Source: Deltaproteobacteria bacterium | GTDB lineage: Bacteria > UBA10199 > DSSB01 | NCBI GenBank assembly: GCA_021772695.1 | Contig: JAJFLL010000112.1 | Coordinates: forward strand, 1 to 14,192 | DNA length: 14,192 bases | Direction of reading: 5' to 3' | Shown: positions 1 through 8,330 of the stretch, piece after piece | Layout: every line of letters begins with the position of its first letter | Numbering within the stretch: position 1 is the stretch's first letter | Program-made: the position numbers and the translations under genes | Notes under the pieces: generated by a model | Databases searched by the model: none | Told to the model about the DNA's origin: nothing | The model's input: the letters and a program-made list of their open reading frames with translations, nothing else

Positions 1-1671
1 AAAGATCGCGGCAAGGCCGTCGAATTATTCAATGAAATGATCCAAACCAAATTCAGTGAAATACGCTCCTACCAGCTAAAATATGATCGAAGTCTTTGTT
101 TAATCGACCTGGGATTTCCTGACGAGGCCGTCATCACACTCAAGGCCTTGTATTTAAATTATCCCGAGGGAGATCTGAGCGATAAAATTTTACAAACCTT
201 AAAAAAAATAAATAAAGAATCGACACTAAGTCTTGGGGACCACTTAACGCGCGGGCAACGGTTAATGGCCAAAGACCGCCCCCAACTTGCCGCAAAAGAC
301 TTCCAACAAGTGGTCCATACCTATGGCGACAGGGCTCCTGGCAACCTTGTAGAGCAATTGGCCGAGGCCTATTTTAAATCGCGGCAATACCCCTTGGCGG
401 CAAAAAACTATGAAATTCTACGCGATAGATATCCTTCACTTTTTAACGCCAAAGCAAAATTGCGCCTGGCCCAAAGTTACAGTCGTTCCGATCAATACGA
501 CAAGGCAATCCAGGCCTATGAAAGTTTAGCAGCTTCAGAGAACTCATCGAGTCAAAGCGAGCTTCAATATAAAATTGCCTATATTTATATGGATAAGGGT
601 GACCTCAAAGAAGCCAATAAAAGATTTTCTGCATGGCTCGAGGGGTATCCCAAATCGAGTCGGCGGGCCCAGATCCTGTGGTTCTTGGGCTGGAATAATT
701 ATTTACTCAAAAATTACCAGGCGGCCTTAAGTTATTTTGATCAGTTAGAATCAGCATTTCCCCGGCATCGTTTGAGCGACCCGGTCCCCTATTGGCGAGG
801 GCGCATCTTAGATAAAACCGGAAATTCCGCAGCTGCCCGCCAGCAATACCAACGCATCGTGGAACAAGATCCTTTCTCTTATTATGGCTTCTTAAGTCTG
901 AAACGCCTGGAAAATAACCTGGACCCCGCAGTACCGCCTAAGGGCTCTTGGGTAAAAGATATACCCAACCTCACACTACCCTCACCTTTCTCTTGGAACC
1001 AATTAAGACCCGGTGGCAAAAAACAACTGGCCCAGGCCCAAGAATTATTGTTGGTAGGCCTGTGGGAAGATTTTTTAGGCGAACTGGCCGAACTAACTTA
1101 CGGTGAAGGCATCACAGGAGAAGTCGCCAAATTAAAAAGAGACATGGATGGAACTTCCGTGGCTTTTTCAGAAAGATCGCCGGAACGATGGACCGCCAGC
1201 TACCCTCCAGCCTACCCAACCCTGGTGAGTTTATTTTCGAAAACCAGGCAATTCCCCATGGCCGCCACTTGGGCCATCATGCGGGAAGAGTCACGGTTTC
1301 GCCCCAATGCCTTAAGCCCCGCCCAAGCCATCGGACTCATGCAGATCATACCGCCCACGGGGGCTGAAATCGCCACGGATTTAGGGCGGCAGGGTTTTGT
1401 TCCGGAATGGCTCTACCAACCGGTGACCAACATCGAGTTTGGGGTACATTATTTGAATAAAAATCGCGCTCGATTTCAGGGGCGTTTCCCCGAAACATTT
1501 GCCAGCTATAATGCGGGACCCGATGCCGTAAGCCGTTGGATCAAGGCTAGGCCCAATCGAGAATTCGACGAATTTATCGAAGAAATACCCTATAAAGAAA
1601 CCAACAACTATGTGAAAAAGGTTTTAAAGAGTTATTATATCTATAGATTGATCTATTCTGAAAACTCTTAA
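1..1671 (+). CDS. Soluble lytic murein transglycosylase (Slt70-like, TPR plus SLT domain), 5'-truncated
   Basis: The product should cleave the MurNAc-GlcNAc bond of peptidoglycan in the periplasm, forming 1,6-anhydro-MurNAc ends. The frame is open to base 1 (KDRGKAVELFNE precedes the ATG at 37), so that ATG is internal; the true start and any signal peptide lie upstream. Of 556 visible residues, about 1-300 are TPR-like helical hairpins, e.g. AYFKSRQYPLAAKNYEILR and YLLKNYQAALSYFDQLES, matching the superhelical scaffold of Slt enzymes. Residues about 310-400 link to the catalytic SLT domain (about 415-550). This domain has the REESRF motif with the catalytic Glu (visible residue 430, codon 1288-1290), AIGLMQIIPPTG, a conserved NIEFGVHYL helix, ASYNAGPDAVSRW, and NNYVKKVL near the C-terminus. 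All family hallmarks are intact. The gene converges with the 2203-aa gene across a 38-bp gap. The family assignment is firm; the exact subfamily is not, because the N-terminus is missing. Confidence 0.93.
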   Translation, partial: KDRGKAVELFNEMIQTKFSEIRSYQLKYDRSLCLIDLGFPDEAVITLKALYLNYPEGDLSDKILQTLKKINKESTLSLGDHLTRGQRLMAKDRPQLAAKDFQQVVHTYGDRAPGNLVEQLAEAYFKSRQYPLAAKNYEILRDRYPSLFNAKAKLRLAQSYSRSDQYDKAIQAYESLAASENSSSQSELQYKIAYIYMDKGDLKEANKRFSAWLEGYPKSSRRAQILWFLGWNNYLLKNYQAALSYFDQLESAFPRHRLSDPVPYWRGRILDKTGNSAAARQQYQRIVEQDPFSYYGFLSLKRLENNLDPAVPPKGSWVKDIPNLTLPSPFSWNQLRPGGKKQLAQAQELLLVGLWEDFLGELAELTYGEGITGEVAKLKRDMDGTSVAFSERSPERWTASYPPAYPTLVSLFSKTRQFPMAATWAIMREESRFRPNALSPAQAIGLMQIIPPTGAEIATDLGRQGFVPEWLYQPVTNIEFGVHYLNKNRARFQGRFPETFASYNAGPDAVSRWIKARPNREFDEFIEEIPYKETNNYVKKVLKSYYIYRLIYSENS

Positions 1672-1685
1672 GATCAAGGCTTTCA

Positions 1686-1711
1686 TCCCGGTGGCCAAGG
1701 GAACTTTTTTT
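1686..1711 (+). terminator. Possible weak intrinsic terminator of the transglycosylase gene
   Basis: Fifteen bases after the transglycosylase stop, TCCC (1686-1689) can pair with GGGA (1699-1702) around a 9-nt loop. Two bases later comes a run of seven T (1705-1711). The stem is only 4 bp, so the call rests mostly on the T-run and on the position between two converging genes. The T-run overlaps the stop codon of the opposite gene. No matching T-run was seen for leftward transcripts. Confidence 0.3.
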
Positions 1712-4700
1712 ACTGAATCAATCCCAATTTTTTCAGACCTTCATATACCTTCAATCGAAATACCGACTTTTTTGAATCCCCTTCCACATCTCTCACCTCA
1801 TCACGGGCCTCAATGATCATCCGCTTTAATAGGTTGAGCGGGCTTTCACCCGATTTGGGATCAAGACGGTAGTGGCTGGCTTGGGCCAAGGGTTCCCCCG
1901 GATAATCGATTTGATGGCCCATAAAAAGCGGATAGTTGGCAAACAACTTCATATTTCCAGCCATCATTTCATTTACTTGGGAGAACACCTCAGCCACAAA
2001 AGGATCGGAATACTTTACCAAAATACTTTGCAGGCCCTCGGACTTATATTGAAGCGGAATCGTCACCTCAATGGGCACTTGGATCTGTTGCAACATGCTG
2101 AGTACGGTGCGCATCATCATAGCTTTGCTTTGATCGGCATGAAAAGGAATAACGATCTGACCCGATGGTTTTCCCATATCGCCATGGACCGAGCGGGTAC
2201 CTTCGGTAAGAAAAGTAGACAGCGTTAAGGACTTTCCATCGGACCTCAAGGCAAAATCTTGAGACCCTTGGTACAATTTAGCTAATTCCGTTTCTAGGTG
2301 GTCTAAAACTACCAACGTAGCGAGACTATTCTCTCGAGGGTCATTCGCCTTGGTAAATTGCCGCAATTGATCCAAAAAGCCCAGGGCGTCATTAACTCGG
2401 CCTTGAATGTCTATATTTCCCTTTTTCACGGAACTAACGGGAATCATTGCAATATCGCCTTGAGCTTTTTTTAGAGCTTGAGCAAAGGTTGAGTCTTTAG
2501 GTGATATCAATTGGGCAATATGGGGATGAGGTAATTCCAGACTGGCTTGGGGAATGGCCGGCAAAATTTGGCGGGGACGGCCACTTTCAAAGTCCGCTTG
2601 GGCGGCGGCCAAATCGATGGGCGATAATAAGACCTCGGGCCGCTCTGCACGGTCTTCAGCCATTGGAGGAGGTGGCGGAACTGAATCTAACAACTGATAT
2701 TCTCCGGTCTGCAATTCTTCAATGGGATCCGGCACTCCCTCAACTTCTGCTTGTTCTTCCACCATGCGAGCTTCACCAACTCGAATGTCCAACTCCTCTT
2801 CAATAAAACGCACATGTTCTGAGAGGGGCGCATCGGCGTCAATCCACCTGACTCGAGGCGAAGAGTCGGCCGGATCCAAAGGTTCATTCTCAGCGACTTG
2901 CTCGGCCCGATGAAAACCTCTTTCCAACAGAGATTCCTTCTGAGCGATAAAGTCATCAATAGAAAGAAGGTCACCGGTTTCCTGATCTTTGATGGCCGCC
3001 GGTTGCCCTTCGTCAAAAAGTACTTTTTGTTTGGCGCCGATCAATGGGGTCTCAAAGGTGCCTTCCCAAACTTGAGCCAATTGAGACAGGCGGCTTCCCG
3101 GACTTGCGGCTGCGGCCATCCGATTTGCAGCCACCTGACGTCGAATGGAAATGGCCAGTCTTTCTAGGAACGCATCCAGATCGATGACTCGACCGTCCAC
3201 ATCCACCCGCTTCACGGTGGTTCCATCTTTGCCGTAAACCGCTTTTGCGCCTGCGAAGGGATCTTTTTGAAATTCACTTTGATAGGCCCGTTGTAAAACT
3301 CCCGCCTCTACTCCAAATACCTCTGCGACCGTCTTGGGTCGAGGCCTTGGGGCAGGCGTTTCAGTGGGTGCCGTTGACTTGGGTGTGGCCAGCTTGGCAC
3401 TTAGTTCTGTAACCAAATCAGCTACAGAACGCACGGCGCCGTTCAGCATGACTTGACGAATGTCACCACCGCCCTTTTCCACAATCGGTTCCGCACCCGC
3501 CAGAGGATCTTCTCCAAAACGAATGGAATAGCGAGCCCGCAAATTTTCCAATTCCTCGCCAAAGGTCGTTGCGGTTTTAACGGGCTTAGACTCAGGCTTA
3601 TTTTCGGCCATAGGTTCGTCCGCTACGGAATCTAAGGGGTGTGCTTCAGCATCGAAGGCAAAACTGGCATCGAATCCGGCCATAGAATCTTCGTGTGGAG
3701 CATCCTCCGGCAAGCCAAAACGATCTTCTACCGACGAACCTTCTGAAGTATCTTTCGGCGCCGATCCTTCATCTACGTCGATGTGAAATCCACCGGAATC
3801 TTCAGCGTGATCTACTTCAAGAATTTCACGAACCATTGCAGGTATTTCGAGTTCCGGTTGTGACTCGGAAACCTTTGGAACAGGTCGACGCCGGGACAGT
3901 TCTGTAAAATCAAGGGCAACGGTTTCAGGAATTTCTCCAGGTATCGCCTCAGCGGGTCCGGTCATTGGGTCGATAGGATTACCCGCTACCATGGTACCAT
4001 CTTGTGGTTGGGCTAAGGCACCCAAAAAGGTATCCTCATGTAAATCGGATACCACCGGAATATCTCTAGATAGCGGATCGATGATATCACTAGGATCCGG
4101 TAAGCGACGCACATTTGGGGATCCAATACTCGTATCTCGGGGTTCGGCCAATGCGGCCAGTGTGTCTCGTGAAATGTTTCCATTAAATTGTTCGGAATAT
4201 ATTTCATGAGGTACGAGATCCATTTGAAATCGCTCGCCATTGAGACCTTGCAATTCAATGACCGAATCTTTGAAGACTTTCACCGGGGTTTCCGGCCGGA
4301 GTTCCTGACCATTGACGAGGACGGACTGGGACTCATGGGGAGTTAACAGACGCACGAGATTTATTTGTCCTTGGATGTCGAGAAATATAAGGGCTTGCTC
4401 ATTCGCCAAGATCCCATCGGATAAGGTAACCTGAAAGGCCTCGGTACCCGGCCTACCCGACTTCACCATCGGACGGGAACCCACCAAGACGCGGGGGTAT
4501 CGATAGAGATTCGCTACACCATGATTGCTTTGATTCTTGCCTTGATGCGCATGAAACCAAATCCAGGCCTGCTTTTGTTCAACTAAATGTTGAGAAATTT
4601 CTGGAGCCATTTCTAAGCCTGCGGCAGTTTGTTCTGAAATTAACCAGGAATCGTAACCGATGGGCTCGGAAGCCGGCTCCCCGTCGGCAGGGTGAATTCC

Positions 4701-7700
4701 CACCACTTTCTCACTGGGCGCAAGTTCGGTAGCCTCCGTGCCGATGATGGAATGTTCCGCGGAAACCGCGGCCGGTTGAAATAACCGGTATTCGCGCCCT
4801 CCCACCGTAAAGATGGGATATTGCTGGGGATAAATCCAGGATTCGCCATAGGGCTCCCCATCGATAAATATTTGTTCTCCTTCCACCGCCTCAACCACGA
4901 TAAATAATTGTTCGTTTTGGTGCACCCCCGCCCAAACCCGAGCCACCACATTCCCCGAGGCATCGTAGAGAGGTTGTTCCTCTTGCCCGAGGCGAATATC
5001 AATGGGATCCCCGCCGGAGAAGGCTAACACACCGACATATTCGCCGCTTTCTTCAGGGTTTGGATCGGCCAGGGTTTCGATTTCCTTGCCACTATCGCGC
5101 TTTCCTTTCGCAGAAATATTATTGATCCAATCCAATACGCGGTCAGTCACATCTTTCGGTGGACTGATCTCTATGCCTTTTTCTGTGGCCATGGCCATAA
5201 AGGCTTCCACGACTTTTAAAGTTTGCGGGGCGACACTATCGGATTCGGAATTTCGACGGGCCCCGATTTCTAATATGGTGTAGACTTGTTTGAACAGGTC
5301 GGTGATGTATGCCTGATCCGGCTCACCTTTATCGTAGGCCTCGGCAATCTGCTTTAAGATCTCTTCGGCCCGTGTCAAAGATCCCTCGTTTAGACTTTCC
5401 GAGGCATTTGGAGTAAGTGCAGTTTTTTCAGGAGCAGGTATGGAAAGGTCTTTCACCTGCTTAAAAATACTCAGGAAACGGGGATCCCTCGTCTCTTTTA
5501 TCCAGGCATCCAAATGTTCCAAACTCAAATCACCGGGCCGATAACTTTCGGTAGCCGGATCATAGTCCATTTCAAAATTTATGCGGCTGGAATGATGTGA
5601 CTGGGTCAATAGCAATTCTCTTAAGGGTAGGCTTACCTCAACGCTTGTGGGAGTTTCCCCCTGAGTATCTGCTACCGCTTTGGCGGCGTGTTGGTTCAGG
5701 ACATTCTTTAGATTTTGATCCAAAGTATCGCTTTCGATTTTTTCTGAACGTATAAATTGGGTATCGTAGTCCTGAATTCCCATTCGGATTTGGGCCAGGG
5801 AACGGTGTAGGCCGCCGAGACTGAGGCCATCGGCCATGCGAAAGCCCATCATGGCGTGCCCATAACCGAGCATGGCGTCAAAAATACCGCCACGCCAATC
5901 TTGCTGCGGTAGTTGGGGCATCCAAGTGGAAGCCAGGGATTGGGAAAGCCACATGGCCGAAATGCCGGCCCCGTGGTTCATGGTCCCGCTTAAAAATTCT
6001 CCGGTGCGGGTCAATTGGGTCAATTGAGGGTTTGGCGCGGTTATCACCGAACCCGATGCGCTTCGAGGCCAGGCCACTTGAGCCGGGACTTGAACTTCCC
6101 CGCCTAAACGCGGCCCCCAAGCACCTTCGGCCATGGCTGCCCGGGTTCGGCCGGTTACCTTATGGCCCACTCGTAAAAAGCTAAACATCAAAGCAGTGGC
6201 CAAAGTCTGCGAGCCAAATTGGTTCCATACTTCACCGGGATCACGCTCCAGAGAAAGACCCAAATCGCTGATGGCGGTAAAAGTCCCGGCCTCAAGACCG
6301 ATGCCGGCAGCCAAGGCCAAATATTTTTTCGACTTTCCAAAACGAGACAGTATCCCGGCTTCCGCGGCGGCTCCGGCCAGCGGCGCGGCCATCATTCCGC
6401 CAATCATCCAGGGGTCGCCTAGATCGGAGAGGATTTTTGGCGAGACGAACTCACCCTTGGTGCCCCAACTACCGCCCCCCTCGATCAAGGCCAAGAATTC
6501 CCCTGCGGATTTTTCAAGCCCCTCGTGATCCTTGACTTGGGAAACCATCACCTGCGCGGTGCCCACCAGTTCGGCATCCCAAAGATCCTTGGTGGCAATT
6601 TCCAACCACGCTTTGGCTCGATGGTTTGGATCAATTTCTAATGAAGCTTCATTGATCTTTTGAGCCCAAACATTGCGACTCAAGCGATCAACCAGGGCTT
6701 GATGTCCGGTTAGGGCTCCAGCGGCCCGGAGCAATTCCATAGGTTCACCGTCAGGATGAGCTTGTGCAAACTGAATCGTTGATTCGAATAAATTTTTTAT
6801 ATCTGCTTCTTGGGTTTCAAATTCGAGCCCAGAATTGCTGGCAAACCAGGCCTGGGAACGAGATTGCTTTTTGGAGAGTTGCTCAAGGGCCAAGGCGCCA
6901 ATGACACTTACGGCCCTCAAGGCCCCGTTATCGTCGGGCAGCCCCTCATTGGTTTCGTAATTTATTTTCTCAGAATCGGCATGCCCCTGCTTTATTTTAG
7001 GCTCCTGCACTTGCCATAGGGCTTCTTGGGCAGCATGCATTCCCAAGGTCTTTGGCGGAGTCGATGGTTTCAGTTCAGGGGCAAAGGCCGTTAAATCTTT
7101 TGCAAGGGCGGCGTGCACTTCTGAAAAAACAGAAGTTTTTTGATTCAAGCCGTCTAATTTTTTCGCAAGTTTTTTATCTTCCGCAAATTCCTGATCAGGA
7201 ACATAACGTCGGTGATGGGCTGTCCAATTCCCTTGTTCGTCTTGGAAGAAATGTTCAAATACCTGCAACCGGGCCTTACTGGGATCGATGGCATTCTCAA
7301 TGACTAGGGACAATACCAACTCCTTACCTGTTTCCCATTGACGAACCTGAATACCACTTGCCGAATCTTTGGTTCGAATAGTCCATTCAGGGTCGGCCTT
7401 TTGGACCGCTGTGGCCAAGGGCAAGGTATACGCCTCCCAATATTTCGACAAAATTTTGATGCTTTCATCATTTAAGGGGGCAAACCCACCGGCAGGATAA
7501 AGCAGTTTGGCAAAGTTATATAAAAGTTCCTGAGGGTCTTGCGGCAAACCATTCGCCTCTTGATGGAGTCGATTCGCCCAGCCCTGAGCCTCGTCTCGAT
7601 CGGAATAATCGGGATTGATCTGCCAGGTTCGGCCATAATCTTGGAGTATGCCTCCCTTCGAATCAAAGATGAATTTCTCTTGCAGCATCACCGGACCCGC

Positions 7701-8321
7701 TTCATTTTCATCGGAGTCCTGGGTCGCCCAATTCAGAAGCAATACGGTATTTTTCCCTTGGGAAAATAACGAATAGCTGTTTTGGGCCGCCTTAGAATGT
7801 AATTGAAAAGGTGCCTCCAAGGTGTCTAAGGTAGAGGCAAGCCCTTCATAGTCCGCTGCACGGTCCTTTTTGACCTGAAACCATTTTTCGCCAAGGGACT
7901 GGGGGCGAGCTTTAAACAAGGTCTGGGCAAAGGCCTGAAATTTTTGGTCATCGGGTGTGGGTTTTTCGCTTAACGTTTTTTGAAAATCTCGAAAGGGATG
8001 ATCATCTGACAAGGTCCCAGCCAAAGAAAAATTTCGTTGGTATTTTTGAAAGGCCTTGGTCTTGCCGTCGAAGATGAACTGATCTTCGAGGTAAATGCGT
8101 CCATCGGACTTGTCATAATTATTATCGAGAGCAATGGATAATTTTAAAGATAGGTTGCCGTCTTCCTGAACTTCGGTTTGAAGTTTAGAATCAGCATCGG
8201 TCGCCATGAATCCCAGACCCGTTTCCGAGTATAGGTTCAGCACCTCTTCGAAGAAATCTAGGTTTTCTCCTAAGAGCTTCTGATATTCACGGGAAATTGG
8301 ATAGGAGTTGCCCCCGGACAT
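1710..8321 (-). CDS. Giant multidomain protein of unknown function (2203 aa), paralogue of the upstream giant gene
   Basis: Not a recognised family at full length. The ATG at 8321 is immediately preceded in frame by TAA, so the frame cannot extend upstream. A GGAG lies 10 nt before the ATG. No signal peptide or lipobox is visible. Domain order: 1-415, three repeated alpha/beta units with an EDQFIFD-type motif; 415-620, helical; 625-850, hydrophobic Gly/Ala-rich core with LRVGH (716-720) and NHGAGI (782-787), shared with the neighbouring giant protein; 850-1090, mostly helical; about 1094-1183 and 1272-1375, two beta-rich FHA-like domains lacking the usual phosphothreonine-binding Ser/His; 1376-1587, acidic, probably disordered; 1588-1802, three units of about 60 residues with a DPLAGA-type motif; then a Pro-rich linker (VPPPPPMAED) and a C-terminal domain (about 1890-2203) of unknown fold ending in KKLGLIQ. 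No catalytic motif was recognised. It could be a structural, surface, adaptor or membrane-active protein. That this is a real gene is certain from its length and modular sequence; the function is open. Confidence 0.9.
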   Translation of the reverse strand: MSGGNSYPISREYQKLLGENLDFFEEVLNLYSETGLGFMATDADSKLQTEVQEDGNLSLKLSIALDNNYDKSDGRIYLEDQFIFDGKTKAFQKYQRNFSLAGTLSDDHPFRDFQKTLSEKPTPDDQKFQAFAQTLFKARPQSLGEKWFQVKKDRAADYEGLASTLDTLEAPFQLHSKAAQNSYSLFSQGKNTVLLLNWATQDSDENEAGPVMLQEKFIFDSKGGILQDYGRTWQINPDYSDRDEAQGWANRLHQEANGLPQDPQELLYNFAKLLYPAGGFAPLNDESIKILSKYWEAYTLPLATAVQKADPEWTIRTKDSASGIQVRQWETGKELVLSLVIENAIDPSKARLQVFEHFFQDEQGNWTAHHRRYVPDQEFAEDKKLAKKLDGLNQKTSVFSEVHAALAKDLTAFAPELKPSTPPKTLGMHAAQEALWQVQEPKIKQGHADSEKINYETNEGLPDDNGALRAVSVIGALALEQLSKKQSRSQAWFASNSGLEFETQEADIKNLFESTIQFAQAHPDGEPMELLRAAGALTGHQALVDRLSRNVWAQKINEASLEIDPNHRAKAWLEIATKDLWDAELVGTAQVMVSQVKDHEGLEKSAGEFLALIEGGGSWGTKGEFVSPKILSDLGDPWMIGGMMAAPLAGAAAEAGILSRFGKSKKYLALAAGIGLEAGTFTAISDLGLSLERDPGEVWNQFGSQTLATALMFSFLRVGHKVTGRTRAAMAEGAWGPRLGGEVQVPAQVAWPRSASGSVITAPNPQLTQLTRTGEFLSGTMNHGAGISAMWLSQSLASTWMPQLPQQDWRGGIFDAMLGYGHAMMGFRMADGLSLGGLHRSLAQIRMGIQDYDTQFIRSEKIESDTLDQNLKNVLNQHAAKAVADTQGETPTSVEVSLPLRELLLTQSHHSSRINFEMDYDPATESYRPGDLSLEHLDAWIKETRDPRFLSIFKQVKDLSIPAPEKTALTPNASESLNEGSLTRAEEILKQIAEAYDKGEPDQAYITDLFKQVYTILEIGARRNSESDSVAPQTLKVVEAFMAMATEKGIEISPPKDVTDRVLDWINNISAKGKRDSGKEIETLADPNPEESGEYVGVLAFSGGDPIDIRLGQEEQPLYDASGNVVARVWAGVHQNEQLFIVVEAVEGEQIFIDGEPYGESWIYPQQYPIFTVGGREYRLFQPAAVSAEHSIIGTEATELAPSEKVVGIHPADGEPASEPIGYDSWLISEQTAAGLEMAPEISQHLVEQKQAWIWFHAHQGKNQSNHGVANLYRYPRVLVGSRPMVKSGRPGTEAFQVTLSDGILANEQALIFLDIQGQINLVRLLTPHESQSVLVNGQELRPETPVKVFKDSVIELQGLNGERFQMDLVPHEIYSEQFNGNISRDTLAALAEPRDTSIGSPNVRRLPDPSDIIDPLSRDIPVVSDLHEDTFLGALAQPQDGTMVAGNPIDPMTGPAEAIPGEIPETVALDFTELSRRRPVPKVSESQPELEIPAMVREILEVDHAEDSGGFHIDVDEGSAPKDTSEGSSVEDRFGLPEDAPHEDSMAGFDASFAFDAEAHPLDSVADEPMAENKPESKPVKTATTFGEELENLRARYSIRFGEDPLAGAEPIVEKGGGDIRQVMLNGAVRSVADLVTELSAKLATPKSTAPTETPAPRPRPKTVAEVFGVEAGVLQRAYQSEFQKDPFAGAKAVYGKDGTTVKRVDVDGRVIDLDAFLERLAISIRRQVAANRMAAAASPGSRLSQLAQVWEGTFETPLIGAKQKVLFDEGQPAAIKDQETGDLLSIDDFIAQKESLLERGFHRAEQVAENEPLDPADSSPRVRWIDADAPLSEHVRFIEEELDIRVGEARMVEEQAEVEGVPDPIEELQTGEYQLLDSVPPPPPMAEDRAERPEVLLSPIDLAAAQADFESGRPRQILPAIPQASLELPHPHIAQLISPKDSTFAQALKKAQGDIAMIPVSSVKKGNIDIQGRVNDALGFLDQLRQFTKANDPRENSLATLVVLDHLETELAKLYQGSQDFALRSDGKSLTLSTFLTEGTRSVHGDMGKPSGQIVIPFHADQSKAMMMRTVLSMLQQIQVPIEVTIPLQYKSEGLQSILVKYSDPFVAEVFSQVNEMMAGNMKLFANYPLFMGHQIDYPGEPLAQASHYRLDPKSGESPLNLLKRMIIEARDEVRDVEGDSKKSVFRLKVYEGLKKLGLIQ
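2916..3560 (-). repeat. Three tandem ~60-residue units (DPLAGA-type repeats) in the 2203-aa protein
   Basis: Protein-level repeats at residues 1588-1645 (3387-3560), 1667-1728 (3138-3323) and 1743-1802 (2916-3095). Each has a short helix ending in an aromatic residue and Phe (ARYSIRF, RAYQSEF, QVWEGTF). Then come a D/T-P-x-x-GA motif (EDPLAGAEPIV, KDPFAGAKAVY, ETPLIGAKQKV), a beta pair around a Gly turn (MLNGAV, DVDGRV, ETGDLL) and a terminal helix (VADLVTELSAKL, LDAFLERLAISI, IDDFIAQKESLL). Pro/Ala-rich linkers of about 15-20 residues separate them. The third copy is the most diverged. No known repeat family was recognised. Confidence 0.82.
3561..4196 (-). other. Acidic low-complexity linker of the 2203-aa protein, with a short internal duplication
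   Basis: Residues about 1376-1587 are rich in Asp, Glu, Pro, Ser and Gly, with little hydrophobic periodicity, and are probably disordered. Near the start, DTLAALAEPRDTSIGSP (from 1386) resembles DTFLGALAQPQDGTMVAGNP (from 1430), a short divergent repeat about 44 residues apart. The segment separates the FHA-like pair from the three DPLAGA-type repeats, so it is most simply a spacer. Confidence 0.6.
4197..5042 (-). other. Tandem degenerate FHA-like beta domains
   Basis: Two beta-rich blocks at residues about 1094-1183 and 1272-1375. The second has a VLVGSRPM strand, an LSDGILANEQALIFLD strand pair, SVLVNGQEL and VIELQG, the order expected of a forkhead-associated sandwich (GR, S-x2-H region, NG, closing strands). 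The first has the parallel NEQLFIVVEA, IFIDGEPY and FTVGGREYRL. In both, NEQ stands where FHA domains normally carry the phosphopeptide-binding Ser/His, so phosphothreonine recognition is doubtful. The shared NEQ plus (V/I)-x-(N/D)-G pattern suggests an internal duplication. Another small beta-sandwich fold is possible. Confidence 0.45.
5772..6449 (-). other. Hydrophobic Gly/Ala-rich core domain of the 2203-aa protein (LRVGH/NHGAGI core)
   Basis: Residues about 625-850. Landmarks in order: VSPKIL, MMAAPLAGAAAEAGIL, AAGIGLEAGTFT, a Trp, SFLRVGH (716-720), a variable stretch, MNHGAGISAM (781-790), DWRGGIFDAM, YGHAMMGFRM and LGGLHR. The same series occurs in the neighbouring giant protein at 11083-11784. 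Several segments are hydrophobic enough to be membrane-inserting or buried helices, with small-residue spacing like glycine-zipper helices. Whether they cross a membrane cannot be decided from sequence alone. Confidence 0.75.
7077..8321 (-). repeat. Three tandem ~135-140-residue units at the N-terminus of the 2203-aa protein
   Basis: Protein-level repeat at residues about 1-134, 135-275 and 276-415. Each unit opens with a helical stretch, then a beta strand (LSLKLSIALD, NTVLLLNWAT, KELVLSLVIE). A strand plus acidic turn follows at equivalent positions: EDQFIFDGK (79-87), QEKFIFDSK (214-222), FEHFFQDEQ (355-363). Next come an aromatic/Arg strand (KYQRNF, DYGRTW, HHRRYV) and a closing amphipathic helix (FQAFAQTLF, LLYNFAKLL, VHAALAKDL). 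The spacing of the acidic motif is 135 and 141 residues. The units are divergent, so the duplication is old. The fold is unknown. Confidence 0.72.
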
Positions 8322-8330
8322 TTACCGAAC

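Noticed and set aside
37..1671. ATG at 37 as the start of the transglycosylase
   Set aside because: The frame is open upstream to base 1 with TPR-like sequence, and there is no room for a signal peptide; the gene is cut by the window edge.
3387..3560. Triple repeats as recent DNA-level tandem duplications
   Set aside because: The copies are similar only at protein level, with diverged codons and different linkers, so they are old and not an assembly artefact.
6133..6528. 131-codon open frame on the + strand inside the 2203-aa gene
   Set aside because: It lies antisense to the Gly/Ala-rich core, where codon composition suppresses stops on the other strand; composition is Pro/Ala/Arg-rich with no recognisable domain. 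Other antisense frames were dropped for the same reason.
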